Of a stretch of 64,000 bases of DNA, positions 32,531-44,499 are shown piece by piece. The notes under the pieces are model-generated. The model did not search any database and had not been told where the DNA came from. It saw only the letters and a list, made by a program, of their open reading frames with translations. This DNA is from Neoarius graeffei (taxonomy: Eukaryota; Chordata; Actinopteri; Siluriformes; Ariidae), in contig NC_083587.1 of assembly GCF_027579695.1 (NCBI RefSeq), positions 62,001-126,000 on the forward strand, in the 5' to 3' direction. Both the position numbers and the translations under genes were made by a program. Position 1 is the first letter of the stretch; each line of letters begins with the position of its first letter.

Positions 32531-33540
32531 GTAAGCATGCATGTATTATTCATTATTATAGCACAACTGATTTATTCTCATTCTGTGGCAGGCATGTGAC
32601 CAGAAGTGGTAGAAGCAGACCAATTTTATACCCAAGTAAAAGTGCTAAGTCTTGTGTTTAAAAAAAAATCCTTCAGGCGCTGTTCAGACACAATAATCTG
32701 ATCAATAATACACATTTCATATCAAAATAAGCAGAATGTTCTGATGATATGATAGCAATGTTCAGACAGAATGGAATTTTTAAACAATGTCTAGCTGAGA
32801 CAGAAGGTCATTTTAACTGAACAGAATAAATCCTTACAATTTTGTCACAAAATAAATTACTGCCTTCTTGGTCAAGAATAAATACTTACAATTATTTATC
32901 CTTACAAAGCAATAAAACCTTACAATCACCAAGCTGTGAGCAGCATCAGGGCTTGGAGTGTTTTAGTTACCAATTTTGTTTAGTGTATTTTGTTCTAAAT
33001 ACAGTGCTGTGAACTCGATCTATTTTCAAAATAGTACGAAAGCACTTGTTCATGAATTGTCTTCAAAGCATTATTTAGAACTATTGAGCACATTTTGTTT
33101 CACAAGTGGAGTGTAAAGACTGAAATAAAAAATACAATTAACAAATTAAAGCAAATAGCAGAAATTTGATATCGCCTTCTCAAGCTATCTGCCAAAAAGC
33201 TCAAAAAACCCTTACAAAACCTGTCATTTGACCTTTCAGAAGGACCAAACAAAAGCCGTGTTAATCAAAAAGGTAAATTTTCTTAAAATGAACACCACTT
33301 ACTCGATATCGAATCAGTAGCCTTGGTGAACCACGAGGTGAATTTCGTTTATCTTTTTATCTGCCGATTATCTTATGACACTACGAAGTTATAACGAGGT
33401 TTCTCTTATTCCGTTTCTGGTTCTGATTGGTTCTTAAGTTTAGCAAGAAGTAGAACGGGTAATCGAACTTGATCAGGATAAGTGCTGATTGGTTACGAAG
33501 TTTTGCTATTGTTACACTCATTCTTACAGCACGATGACAT
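32531..33540. other. No gene seen
   Basis: AT-rich sequence with repeated CTTACAATT / CCTTACAA words at 32830-32935 and nothing else I can name. Confidence 0.4.
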
Positions 33541-33541
33541 A

Positions 33542-33582
33542 GTGGCTACTGCCTCGCTTCGCCTTTATGAGGCAGTAGCCAC
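33542..33582. repeat. Perfect short hairpin GTGGCTACTGCCTC
   Basis: GTGGCTACTGCCTC and its exact reverse complement GAGGCAGTAGCCAC are 13 bases apart and followed by an A run. Possibly the centre of a small fold-back element. Confidence 0.7.
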
Positions 33583-33659
33583 AAAAAAAAAAAACAGTGG
33601 ATTAAATGCTGAGCTGCAGAGCAGGAGTGTCTATGAGCCAGATGTTGGTGTGCGTTTTT

Positions 33660-33900
33660 TTTTTGTGCATGTATGAGCATCTGGTGTTACTGAGTGCTAG
33701 CAGCGGTTCCCTGGTGTAAACAATATCCCTATGGCTATACGCCGGCTGCCCCAATATGAGTGCGAACAGAAGTCCCCAAACAAGCAGAAAAAACATGAGT
33801 GTTCTGAACATAGTTCGTGTAGTAAAATAAATAGCAGTTCAAAGAAACTAAGTAAACTGTGAAAAAGTGACTGTGTACCACAGTCACATTGGGAGAGGAA
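33660..33900 (-). pseudogene. 5' end fragment of an L2-like LINE
   Basis: MFRTLMFFLLVWGLLFALIL, then the frame YTREPLLALSNTR, parallel to the leader and YEREQLLALRSTK of the L2-like copy at 30679. The fragment then breaks off near an A/T-run. Non-functional. Confidence 0.6.
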
Positions 33901-35200
33901 GCCTTGACCAGGTCAAGTATTGGGGATAGATGGGTCCATATGGCTGCGGGGCCCTTTTCTTTTGATGAGCTGATTGTGCCAAAGCAGACATGTTCTTCCA
34001 CTCCACCAACACTTGATGGGTAACATGACATTTCTTTCATTTTAGGCCCTTGTGCTAGCCGCTAGGTGCTAACATGTCACCTCATGACCTTGATCAACAT
34101 CTATTTAAACAATCTTTCTCTACAGTGTTGTAAATATAATATCTAAATCAAGTGCACATGAACATGTTGATAACACAGTTGACGAGCAATTAACCCACTC
34201 TATGTGCAGACAATAATATTGATGAATTATTGAGGAGGAGGAGAAAAGACGGACCACACTGAAGTTAAAATTTCCTCCACTAAAGGAAGTGACATCACAT
34301 GCTGTTGGACAGGTGACTTTGGAGCAAACCATTGCTGAGTTAAAGGGGTTTTGCCAGTGGCTAACACAGTTGACAGAGATTTCTCGGACACATGCAAAGT
34401 GAATAATTGAATATGTAGTGAGTCAAATAGATTGAAAAACACCTTTATCATGTTTTAATGGTTATTTTCAACAAAAAATGATGAAAATAATATACAAAAA
34501 CAAGCATCCTACTGTTAATTTGGAGAGCAAACCTTGACCTTTAACAAATCGGACAGCACAAAAAAAAATTCCAATGTACTGTACGCAATTTCTGCAAAAT
34601 AAACGATGGGACTTGCTGACGTTTTGCATTAAATTAAAAAAGAATGTGTACCAATGTAAAATTGATAATTTTTTGAAGTGAATATTTTGTAAAATGTATA
34701 AATACAACCTGTGGACATGACATGTACCCCTAATTATTGAATGAACCGAATAAGTTAGGACAATGGATTAAAAAGATCAACATGAGTATTAAAATAGAAC
34801 ATCTCCAAAAGACTGCCTTGTTAGGAACAGCTAGAATATTGCGGAAAGTTTTGGAAAGATGAAAATGATGCTTATGAAGAAACAATTAAATTCCTTTGGA
34901 CCTTCGGCTACTAGTTGTAGCTCGCTCCTGAGGACAAATCCGGTTTAACATCTATATACTGAGAAATGTAGAAACACATATAATAATAATTATAATGACA
35001 ATAATAATAATAATAAATTAACTAAGTAGGGAAATACTAGGAGAAATGCTAAAGGTTGATGAATAATGTAAATAATAATGGGTGTGTTCGACAGCGCTGT
35101 GTGTTCTGCGTGGCTCTTGACTGCCATTGTGTGGCCACATTTAGGAAGTGCACGTTCCCTTTGTTGATTAAAGTCACAGCGTTTCAGCAATAAATCTGTA
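33900..35200. other. Unassigned AT-rich stretch
   Basis: No supported gene. Short open frames only; an (ATA/TAA)n patch lies near 34980-35015. Confidence 0.4.
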
Positions 35201-35210
35201 GGAAATAGCT

Positions 35211-35234
35211 GGGGGGGGGGGGGGGGGGGGGGGG
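35211..35234. repeat. Run of 24 G
   Basis: Homopolymer G run. Its true length may be uncertain in any assembly. Confidence 0.8.
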
Positions 35235-35273
35235 CTTATCAGTGCATGGCTTGTTGCCTGTTAGAAAATGTAT

Positions 35274-35650
35274 TTCATCTCATCTCATTACCTCTAGCCA
35301 CTTTACCCTTCTACAGGGTCGCAGGCAAGCTGGAGCCTATCCCAGCTGACTACGGGCGAAAGGCGGGGTACACCCTGGACAAGTCGCCAGGTCATCACAG
35401 GGCTGACACATAGACACAGACAACCATTCACACTCACATTCACACCTACGCTCAATTTAGAGTCACCAGTTAACCTAACCTGCATGTCTTTGGACTGTGG
35501 GGGAAACCGGAGCACCCGGAGGAAACCCACGCGGACACGAGGAGAACATGCAAACTCCACACAGAAAGGCCCTCGCTGGCCACGGGGCTCGAACCCGGAC
35601 CTTCTTGCTGTGAGCCGACAGTGCTAACCACTACACCACCGTGCCGCCCG
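35274..35650 (-). repeat. tRNA-headed SINE copy
   Basis: On minus it starts GGGCGGCACGGTGGTGTAGT with an A box (GTGGTTAGCACT) and a B box (GGTTCGAGCCC). The conserved body follows, and it ends GATGAGATGAAATACATT. Most complete copy of this family here. Confidence 0.85.
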
Positions 35651-35659
35651 AAAATGTAT

Positions 35660-35694
<35 letters not shown>
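35660..35694. repeat. (TAA)n microsatellite
   Basis: About eleven TAA units directly after the SINE head, within a few bases of it. Confidence 0.85.
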
Positions 35695-36189
35695 TGATGT
35701 TGTACTGGATGGCTGTAGGTTTCCCTCATGTGGCCACATTTGGAAACTTGACTCGCTGCATTTTCAGTCAATAAATTGGTTGAAATAATCCAATAATTGT
35801 AATGTAGGATATGGATGCATGCCGCTCCCATCCCACTCATCCATGAGAGATGTGAAGAGCGTGGGTTTATTTGTCACCATTGTGTATTAATGCCTGCGTT
35901 CCACCCACTGTACTGCATGGCAGTTTGATCAACACTGGAGTGTGAATTGAGGAATACTGTAGACATGTAATAAATTAAGTAGTTAGATAAAAAATAATCA
36001 AAATAAATAATCACAAAACTAAATAAATACATTGATCTGGTCAAAACAGAGTGTAGATGTATATACATTTACTGTAACCCATATTGGGAAGATGATGGGC
36101 CTTAAACCCCCATTTACTGTGAGCACTGTGTTTATTGAGGTATTTCACCTGACGTCACAGGGTCACGTGACGCCCCGGTGTCCACCATT

Positions 36190-36650
36190 TTGGACAGCAA
36201 GCTAGCTAATGTCAACAACAGTAGCTGGTATGTTACTGTAGCAATATTTACGTTCAGTCATTTGGATGACTGTTAAAACCTTTCAGTCTCAAGTTTTTCC
36301 TTTACTGGATTTACTAGTTTACTGAGCTAGCGCGCGATGGCTCCCGGCCCGGCCGGAGAGCGCGCGATGGCTCCCGGCCCGGCCGGAGAGCGAGCGATGG
36401 CTCGCGGCTCGGCCGGAGAGCGAGCGATGGCTCGCGGCTCGGCCGGAGAGTGCGCGATGGCTCCCGGCCTGGCCGGAGAGCGCGCGATGGCTCCCGGTTT
36501 GGCCGAGCGCGCTAGCTCAGTAAACTAGTAAATCCAGTAAAGGAAAAACTTGAGACTGAAAGGTTTTAACAGTCATCCAAATGACTGAACGTAAACATTG
36601 CTACAGTAACATACTAGCTACTATGTTGTTGACATTAGCTAGTGCTAACA
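36190..36650. repeat. Large palindrome around a 30-bp GC-rich tandem repeat
   Basis: Arms of about 140 bp (about 36187-36330 and 36510-36650) are near-perfect reverse complements, for example TTTTTCCTTTACTGGATTTA against its complement. The centre, 36331-36510, has six 30-bp units of the type GCGCGATGGCTCCCGGCCCG plus GCCGGAGAGC. The small open frame through the centre (MAPGPAGERA repeated) is best read as a by-product. Confidence 0.85.
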
Positions 36651-36833
36651 GCTAGCTGCTAGTACACTGCTACAACACAGACACCGACCCTAATAATACC
36701 GTTCTTGGTCATTGCCTGGTAACAGCAAATTTATAACGGGCCATGTCTCAACAGACTAAGAAGTTATTTCAATGACATTTAATAACATTTTGTTTATCCT
36801 GAGGACCGAAAGTAAATGAAAATGTGAACAAAC

Positions 36834-37226
36834 CTTAGCTGTAATCAGATGGCGACCACCGGCTCCAGGGACGACCCGCTGATGTAGGCATGTTACCCAG
36901 CCTGACACAAAATATTTGTAGGCATCCAAACTCTTATACGCTTTCAGATCAATACCTGTGTATGGCGATGGGTTTTTAACGACATAGGTATACAGATCCT
37001 GTGGGCCGAAGTCAGGTAAAGACGAGGGCTTCGTGTACTTCCGTACATCAGTGAACAATCCTGGTGGAAGCAGGTAAACGTCGTTCTCTAAGCCTGCTAA
37101 CCTCAATTTTTGCAAATACCTCTCCCTCTGCTCGCCCTGTAAATGCCCTACATCACTGGATAGTGAAGGTGTTTTCTGCATCTCGCTCCTTTTTCTTTTG
37201 TTTTTCGTTTGTCGCCTTCCTCGCAT
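36834..37226 (-). pseudogene. First exon of a YqaJ/SWIM-type nuclease protein of ISL2EU elements
   Basis: MRGRRQTKNKRKRSEMQKTP, then GEQRERYLQKLRLAGLENDV, YLLPPGLFTDVRKYTKPSSL, PSPYTGIDLKAYKSLDAYKY, GGRHLITAK, ending at an AAG/GTTTGT donor in phase 0. In fish, this N-terminal block belongs to large proteins with a SWIM finger and a YqaJ-type exonuclease, found as the second gene of ISL2EU transposons. Here 131 codons are open and intact, but no later exon is present inside the element, so it cannot make the full protein. Confidence 0.6.
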
Positions 37227-37309
37227 TCAAACTGATTCGAGCCGTGCCGTCCAAAATGGCAGCATCACATGACTTGGTCACGTGAGTGAAATACCTCAAT
37301 AGAAGAGAA

Positions 37310-37810
37310 AAGGCCTGGGAGTAGACAGTGCTGAGTGTGTTCATTAGAGTGCTGGCTTTATTTTGACAGATGGGTTTGATGTTTTGCATGTTGGTTTATT
37401 TTGCCCAACTGGTGAAATGAATAAGATTTCCCTGTAAATGAAACTTGGAGTGTAAGAATGAGGTTAGTGTTGGTGAAAATGCAGCGAATTTAGAACTTTA
37501 TAGATTCTGTATTAAATTTTGCATTTGTGAGAGCTGATAAAGTAAGGTCTGATATTTGTTATTGCATTCCTTTCTGTGCTGCTGCTGGTAACTTAGATAA
37601 ATTAGTGGCATGTTCATTGATGTTTATATAACTATTTTGTCTATTTTAAAATTATTTTATCTTAACCGTCCCAGGCAGGACGGCACCACTTGGAAATTGA
37701 AATTGGCCTGTAATGATTGCCGTCTGACTACGTCACATGTGCAGGGTTGAATAGCCGAGTGCAATCCCTTGTACCAGGTCATGTGTGTCAGGGACACCCC
37801 CTCCCCCATC
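37310..37810. other. No gene seen between two ISL2EU-like elements
   Basis: AT-rich. I see no coding or repeat signal beyond short chance frames. Confidence 0.4.
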
Positions 37811-37958
37811 TTGGCTATGGACCCTTTTCAGTCACGTGACTTTCGTAAATGCGACTGCCATTTTGGACATGTAGTGGACTTCGGCTCAAATCGGTTTGAA
37901 TGCGAGGAAGGCGACAAACATAAAAGAAAAAAGAGCGAGATGCAGAAAACTGTATTTA

Positions 37959-38177
37959 CTAGTTTACTGTAATTATGATCTGGCAGCTATTTACATCGGA
38001 TCCAGTGTAAATAGCTGCTGGAGCCAACGTCCGGCCGGGCCGCGAGCGAGCGCGCGCCGGCTCCGCGGCCGCCGGCTCCGGCCGGGCCGCGAGCGAGCGC
38101 GTTCCAGAACCTCGGACGTTGGCTCCGGCGGCTATTTACACTGGATCCGGTGCCAGATCATAATTACAGTAAACTAG
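37959..38177. repeat. Palindrome with GC-rich core
   Basis: 27-bp exact arms at 37959-37985 and 38151-38177 (inner word TACTGTAATTATGATCTGG). Inside them are further inverted words (CTATTTACACTGGATCC against GGATCCAGTGTAAATAG) and a core of GCGAGCGAGCGCG repeats around CCGCGG. The core words recur at 25110-25180. Confidence 0.85.
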
Positions 38178-38374
38178 AATGGAATGTTAACAGCAATGTA
38201 ATGCCTTTTCTGGCTAATTTTATTCATCTTACCTCCAACAAAGTGGTCACTACACAAGCGTTGGTATGCCGCTATCCATCTTCTCTGTCGGTCAGCATCT
38301 ACCCGGATCCGATAAAATGATAACCCTTGCCTTGTTTGTTGATGGTTACTACATCCAGGTGCACAACAACATAG
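38174..38374 (-). pseudogene. THAP-domain exon of ISL2EU-like element III
   Basis: MPLCCCAPGCSNHQQTRQGL, then SFYRIRVDADRQRRWIAAYQ and RLCSDHFVGGK, followed by a GTAAG-type donor. The CxxxxC, FYRI and CSDHF landmarks of a THAP finger are in order, but the stretch between YQR and LCSDH is shorter than in canonical THAP domains. Only this exon remains. Confidence 0.75.
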
Positions 38375-38689
38375 TGGCATGATGGAAGTCTTGCTGAAAA
38401 TAAACACTTTCTTTGCTGCCGTTCCTCAATGCTGGCTGTGGTAAACTACTGGTAGTACACATCCAAAATGGCGGCCGCGTTTGTCGTGACGTCACGTGAA
38501 AAGGGTCCATACACAGGACTCCCCCTCAGTATCATGGAGCTGAAATAGCTATACTGGATCATTTGATATCCTACAAAAACAGTGTTCAGTTTGAGAACGA
38601 TGCTTAAGAAGTTGTCTTCTGGACAACCTAATCAATGTAAAAGTTCTGGTACAGCCATTTTCACAACACTGAAAATATGTGGCAGATCA

Positions 38690-40100
38690 CAGAATCCAGG
38701 GACACATGTCGGCCTGGGGGCATTTTGAGTTATTGACATATTCAGAAAGTACAGTTTCTAAGCTTTCCAATGATGCCTTCCATGTGGAGATCTGACAATA
38801 TTTGAAGAATGTGTGGCCTTTTGAAAGTGCATACCTCTTAAAACAGAAAAGGGAGAAAATCGCCCTCAAAGTTTTCCATCTCAGCTACTCTGGGTGTAGG
38901 GCGGGCACATAATGGTGCTCATTTGCATGACATTAAGGAAAGCCCTACCCCCTACAAGCTAGCATGATACTACTTTCATGTAAACAAAGATCACCACGTC
39001 AATTTTCCTTCCATGCAAAGTATGCCCAAAACAATTATGAAGTACAAAAATAAGTCCTAAAGTATACTTTAACGTTTTGTGGTTGAAAAATTACTCACAC
39101 CGTAAGAAAGAAAGATAGCACGATGATGACACAACTAACACAACGCTAGTTTTATGTAAAGCCTCGGTCACAACCGGCCGTATGTGCTCCTACAGCCGGT
39201 CTACACGCAAAAACCGCAAGAAACACACGGAGAGCACGCATGAAACGCACGAGAGCGCGCGTGTGAAAAGCACGAGAGCGCACGTGTGATGTGCTGATTT
39301 TCGAGCCGCAGACCAGCCGCAGAGGTTCTTTGTCATGTCAAACAAACTCTACAGGTGCTTACATTTTTTTCAGGTTGCAAGACAAACTTATGGTCAACGC
39401 ACGTCTTTCTCCATGAACAAAAAAAAAAACGCAGCGATTTGGGAAACGCCAAACCACTTAACCAAACCACAACACTCTCCGTTACATGCAAAAATAACCA
39501 CACAGCCTTAGATTAATAAACTTACCCCATCAGAAAGAGAAATGGCGCCTTGCACACACCAATGCCTCCGATGGAATGTAATCCTAGAACGGTCCGTGTA
39601 TCATCCGATCATTCAAGTATTCCATTCAATCTGGAAAACGAGGTTGCGGTTTTTTTTGCTAGAAATGGTTATCTCGGATGTAAATACCATGTGTCTTTTT
39701 GCGTCGCGGTGTTTGCTCCTCTGCGCTCTGTTTAGTAACTCATTCCATAGTGAAATCACACGCCTGTATGCAGTTAAGTAGCCATGCGCGCAGCCCGTAT
39801 CATACAGCTGATTCGTGAAAAAAAAAAAAACAAAGGACTTAAATCATCATGTGAATGGCCCATATGGTAATTTACCCACACCCCAAAGCAGGCTACAGTC
39901 CTGACAAAAACGAGACAATTTGCAACAAAAAATGTATGCTTTTCCAACAAAACAATCTATTATCTGAAATACTGATTGCATTCTTCAAGATCTCAACTTG
40001 CACATGATGGAAAAAACAAAAATCACAAATTTTGAAAAAAAAATGCTTCTTTTGCGATTATCTCGGATTCGATTCGGCCGACATGTGTCCCTGGATCCGG
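38690..40100. mobile_element. Inverted-repeat element, about 1.4 kb, type unknown
   Basis: CCAGGGACACATGTCGGCC at 38697-38715 has its exact reverse complement near 40076-40094. The match extends outward with gaps (CTGAAAATATGTGGC against CTGAATATGTGAC). No transposase is visible between the arms, and the duplication at the ends could not be fixed. A GC-richer tract at 39150-39310 (GAGAGCGCGCGTGTGAAAAG, GAGAGCGCACGTGTGA) is a short internal repeat. Confidence 0.55.
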
Positions 40101-40199
40101 TGAGGGGTCACATATTCAGATGCCTAATTGGCACTGTGCACCGCACATCCGTGTTTTGCAGTGAAAACCAACATATGCTGTTTTATTCACATATTCAGT

Positions 40200-42020
40200 A
40201 GAGCTATTTGCTGTGGTGACATTAGTTACTGACTAATTCTCTGTAGTGTTTTAGAAATTGTGATCGGAGGCCAATTTTGGGAATGAGACTCGCAATGAGG
40301 CCCTCATCTAAAAGAAGAAAACTCTCCTCATCTACTGCCTCACCTGAAACACAGAAAACAGTAGTTGTACGTTGTGGGTCTTATAATGGCACAAATTATA
40401 CAGCTAACCCACTGCCATCCCAGCCCTTATCCACAGACACACAGTACACATTTTACTGTGTATTATATGGTATACTATTGTTATTAAATGTAAGTATTGT
40501 AGTTTTCCATTGCAGAAACTTCCAGCAATTACACGCTTACCTCCAAAACCATCTGTGAGCTCGTGAAGCTCCTATTTTGCAAGTTTGTTTTTGACACAGC
40601 TGTCCGTTTATATGCATACAAAGGCTGCAGGAAAAACACACATCTGTCAAAACAAAATCAACATGTCTGTCTCAATGAAGAAAAGCAGCAGCAACATGTC
40701 ATAACATTTGATGAGATCTGTGTCAATACGAATAAGGATTGACATTCACCACCTCTATCACCATGCAAACTGGCTAACTGTGAATAAATTTTTCCATGTA
40801 ATTTTGCTGCCTTTACAGCAGGGAGAGTTTGTATAAGCACATCATAATATTACAACCCTTAATCTGTGTAGCTTTAAACTGCCCCCTTGCCAGTCGTCGT
40901 CTTCCCGGGCACAAAGACTGTTCATTGGGGAAAAAACAGTGCTTTTAAATGTAGTGTGACCCAGCGGCTGGGGTGTTTCGACTCAACAGTAGCCCAACAG
41001 CTGCGCAAGATTAGAAGTGACCGTGCCTGAGCACACTGGACAATGCGTAGCTGTTAAAACTACACAACACTACACAACATGGTCGTCACAAACAAACCAT
41101 TATTTGTTTACGTTAATTAATCAGATCATTCACAATCATCGCTGAAAATCAGCAGGGGAAGGAGCTTAGAAACAGCTGGTTATGGCTTGCGGCTCCTTGT
41201 CCCATTGACTGTCCATTCCCTTCCCTGTCGGTTCCCTTCTGCCTGTGGATCGCCACTCTGCTGATCCGCTGAAACCACTTTGTTTATTGCCCTCCAAAAT
41301 CAGCCCTTTTCCAGTGCATTTTGAAAGATAGTGGACAGGACAGTTGGAAGAATAGATTTTTTTTTTAATTGTAATGTAGCGCAAATACTATAACGACCGA
41401 TTTAAATGGATGCAGCTGCTGGGTAGATTGCATCATATCTGACTGTCCTCAACCACTAAGCCAGCAGCTGGGTTATAGAAAGCAACTCAGAATGAGTTAA
41501 AATAACCCAAGAATATGACCCCACAGCCTCGACCCAGCGTTTAGGTTGGGGGAGGAAGAAAAACAAGGCAGCGTTTTTTCGAGGGTGCTTGTGTGGTGAA
41601 GCGTCGGCTCTGTTAACAGTGTACACAGACATCGGTGTGGATCAGAGCTGAGTGCCGGGCCGAGTAATAAGGCGATGTTCTGCGTTCTGTGACCTGTAGC
41701 TGTAGTGGACCGAGGAGTTTAGAATCCGGGCCTTGAAGCCGCAGACGGGCTCAAAAGGGAACGCCAATGTTGCACAAACACAGAGTGCTTTTACTAACCT
41801 CATTACAGTGATGGCTGTTTGTTTGTTTGTTGACAGGGAGTAACTGCGCATGAGCAGACCATGATCTGTCGGCAGTTGTTTGCAGTTCGCTCAGCCGATC
41901 AAAACGGCGTAAAAAATAATGTGAATGATAATGTTTCTGTGCACAGAAAGGATGAAGAATGCGCTCGCCAGTGAAAAGCTGTGGCGTTCTGTTTCTTTTT
42001 GAATGTGTTTTACTGCGGGA
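40200..42020. other. Spacer upstream of the histone cluster
   Basis: No gene is supported. 40955-41060 and 41405-41560 share CCCAGC-GCTGGG words and may be the ends of a decayed DNA element. 41560-41640 is GC-richer. Confidence 0.4.
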
Positions 42021-42065
42021 CCGTTGTTCTTAGGCCTGAGGCCCGCCCACTCCGGGTCTCAACTC

Positions 42066-42087
42066 GGTCCTGTAGAGAGTGTATAAA
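42066..42087 (+). promoter_or_regulatory. H4 promoter: GGTCC element and TATA box
   Basis: CTCGGTCCTG followed by GTATAAAGG (TATAAA at 42082-42087), about 60 bp before the H4 start. GGTCC next to TATA is the usual H4 gene arrangement. Confidence 0.7.
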
Positions 42088-42128
42088 GGCTGTGGGCGCT
42101 GCGCAGTGATATGAACTGAGCGGCTTGA

Positions 42129-42458
<330 letters not shown>

Positions 42459-42489
42459 ACGCTCCGACACTGCACCGCACCAACACAAC

Positions 42490-42505
42490 GGCTCTTTTAA
42501 GAGCC
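42490..42505 (+). terminator. Histone 3' stem-loop of H4
   Basis: GGCTCTTTTAAGAGCC, six base pairs and a four-base loop, followed by ACCCA. It binds SLBP and directs U7-dependent cleavage. A later AATAAA (42694) could give a polyadenylated form. Confidence 0.95.
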
Positions 42506-42719
42506 ACCCAAACATCCACAAAGAGCTCTTTCTCCGTGAGTGTGTGTGAGAGAGAGGGAAGAAAAAGCAGCCTATGTATTTTTTTTTTTTTAATTCTCAG
42601 GTAATCTACTTGCTGTTTCGTTCTGCACTACACTGAGCCACAGCAACGAAATCTCGTTCTAATGTGTATTGTTTGATGCAAATCTGAATGAAAATAAAGT
42701 CTATTTAAAATGAAGCAGA

Positions 42720-43020
42720 GAACAGGAAACTGCAGACACGAGTAACATCAGTAATACTTAACCGTTTCTATATGAAAGCTGTGTGAGAGAGAAACGCTTC
42801 AGATGGTGGTAATAGAAATATAAGAATGGAATGAATTCTTATCTATAAAATTCTTCCATCAGTGCTGTGAATATAAAACGGCGGGAAGGGAGACAAAGCG
42901 AGGCGGAGGGGAAGGAAGTGGGCGGAGCGGTAGGAGGCGCCCCGTATGAGGAGGTTTGGAACTCTGGCCAATAAAATATGTTCCTGCCTCGTGTCTAATT
43001 ACACTGCGGTCCTGTAAATA
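42720..43020. promoter_or_regulatory. Intergenic H4-H2B with H2B promoter
   Basis: AT-rich, then GC-rich with GGGAAGG and CCCCGTATG words. A CCAAT box (GGCCAATAAAATATG at about 42967) precedes H2B. Confidence 0.5.
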
Positions 43021-43078
43021 GAGCGGCCGCGAGGCGGGCCTTATTCATTCTCTTCCAGTTTACCCGAGGAGCAGCGCC

Positions 43079-43453
43079 ATGCCCGAGCCACCTAAAAGCG
43101 CGCCCAAGAAGGGCTCCAAGAAAACCGTGACCAAGGCGGCTGGTAAAGGAGGCAAGAAGCGCAGAAAGTCCAGGAAGGAGAGCTACGCTATCTACGTGTA
43201 CAAGGTCCTGAAGCAGGTTCATCCCGACACCGGCATCTCGTCTAAGGCTATGGGCATCATGAACTCCTTCGTCAATGACATTTTCGAGCGTATCGCCGGT
43301 GAGTCCTCTCGTCTGGCTCACTACAACAAGCGCTCCACCATCACCTCCAGAGAGATCCAGACCGCTGTGCGCCTTTTACTGCCTGGCGAGCTGGCCAAGC
43401 ACGCCGTGTCCGAGGGCACAAAGGCCGTCACCAAGTACACCAGCTCCAAGTAA
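43079..43453 (+). CDS. Histone H2B
   Basis: 124 codons, [20 protein letters not shown] to VTKYTSSK. The basic N-terminal tail is followed by the histone fold with [20 protein letters not shown] and the C-terminal AVTKYTSSK, including the lysine that is ubiquitinated in vertebrates. It pairs with H2A. Intronless, same strand as H4, stem-loop 38 bases after the stop. Confidence 0.97.
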   Translation: MPEPPKSAPKKGSKKTVTKAAGKGGKKRRKSRKESYAIYVYKVLKQVHPDTGISSKAMGIMNSFVNDIFERIAGESSRLAHYNKRSTITSREIQTAVRLLLPGELAKHAVSEGTKAVTKYTSSK

Positions 43454-43490
43454 AGCGCGCTGCTGCTGCGGCCGCCTTCAGCAACCCAAC

Positions 43491-43506
43491 GGCTCTTTTA
43501 AGAGCC
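43491..43506 (+). terminator. Histone 3' stem-loop of H2B
   Basis: GGCTCTTTTAAGAGCC, identical to that of H4. AATAAA follows at 43584. Confidence 0.95.
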
Positions 43507-43876
43507 ACCCACTTTCTCATAGAAGAGCACATTCGTTTCTCTCTCTTTGTGCTGTACCCTTGTTTTATAATAAGTGCTGAATTGAATAAAAATTTATTTA
43601 AGGGAGATACAACGAGGAAAGTTGCCACATCAAGAAAACCGACCTCCATCAATGAGTAAAGGAATTATTTTACTTACAAAGCGAAAATAACCGAGTAAAA
43701 ATTATATGGGTGCTGCACTGAGTTATTTTAGATGTTTTATTTGTATCTGCGGATAAATGGAAATCTGCCTTGTGACAATGTTCTGTTTCATTGCTCCGAC
43801 TCGAACCGTGAGCTCAAACAGAACGGTGTTCCGTGCAGGGGATGGAGACGGGCTCGTTTCTGTGAGACAGTGAGGT

Positions 43877-43892
43877 GGCTCTTAAAAGAGCC
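43877..43892 (-). terminator. Histone 3' stem-loop of H3
   Basis: GGCTCTTAAAAGAGCC as read on plus, the reverse complement of the sequence after H4 and H2B. It lies 28 bases past the H3 stop on minus. Confidence 0.95.
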
Positions 43893-43919
43893 TTTGTGTG
43901 CGTTAGACGGAGTCCGCGT

Positions 43920-44348
<429 letters not shown>

Positions 44349-44354
44349 TCACAG

Positions 44355-44490
44355 ATGAGAAACAGAATAAACGGCGCCGGCGGACGCTGGCTTTTTCAAC
44401 TCTAACAGCGCCCTGCGCTCATTGGGCGTCTTGAACGCGGTCGCCTGTCATTGGAGAGAACGCGCTGCGTCACCTATTCGCTATTGGACC
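44355..44490 (-). promoter_or_regulatory. H3 promoter region with CCAAT boxes
   Basis: On plus, CATTGGGC, CATTGGAG and CTATTGGAC are three reverse CCAAT motifs. A TATA-like TTTATTC (AATAAAC on plus near 44367) lies nearer the start. Confidence 0.6.
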
Positions 44491-44499
44491 GTCTTTTCC

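Larger units (their letters stand above)
36136..37298. mobile_element. ISL2EU-like element II, AT duplication
   Basis: Ends TGAGGTATTTCACCTGACGT and TGGTCACGTGAGTGAAATACCTCA, flanked by AT (36134-36135 and 37299-37300). The right part carries a YqaJ-type first exon on minus. The left part is occupied by a long palindrome with a GC tandem repeat. No THAP exon is left, so it is a deletion derivative. Confidence 0.75.
37819..38508. mobile_element. ISL2EU-like element III, 690 bp, AT duplication
   Basis: GGACCCTTTTCAGTCACGTG at the left and CACGTGAAAAGGGTCC at the right, with AT on both sides (37817-37818 and 38509-38510). The right half is the THAP first exon on minus. The left 140 bp matches the YqaJ-gene start of elements I and II (ATGCGAGGAAGGCGACAAAC). 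Between them sits a 220-bp palindrome. It keeps both gene starts and little else. Confidence 0.8.

Noticed and set aside
35211-35234. Poly-G run as a G-quadruplex regulator
   Set aside because: Could fold, but there is no gene nearby and homopolymer length is unreliable; kept only as a repeat.
36337-36528. Repeat protein MAPGPAGERA
   Set aside because: Arises from a 30-bp tandem repeat in the centre of a palindrome; all frames are open for compositional reasons.
39542-39781. 79-residue frame starting MAPCTHQCLRW
   Set aside because: No recognisable domain; lies inside the inverted-repeat element 38690-40100 and has no splice or codon support.
40277-40558. 93-residue frame starting MGMRLAMRPSSKRRK
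   Set aside because: No family recognised and no supporting signals; left unassigned.
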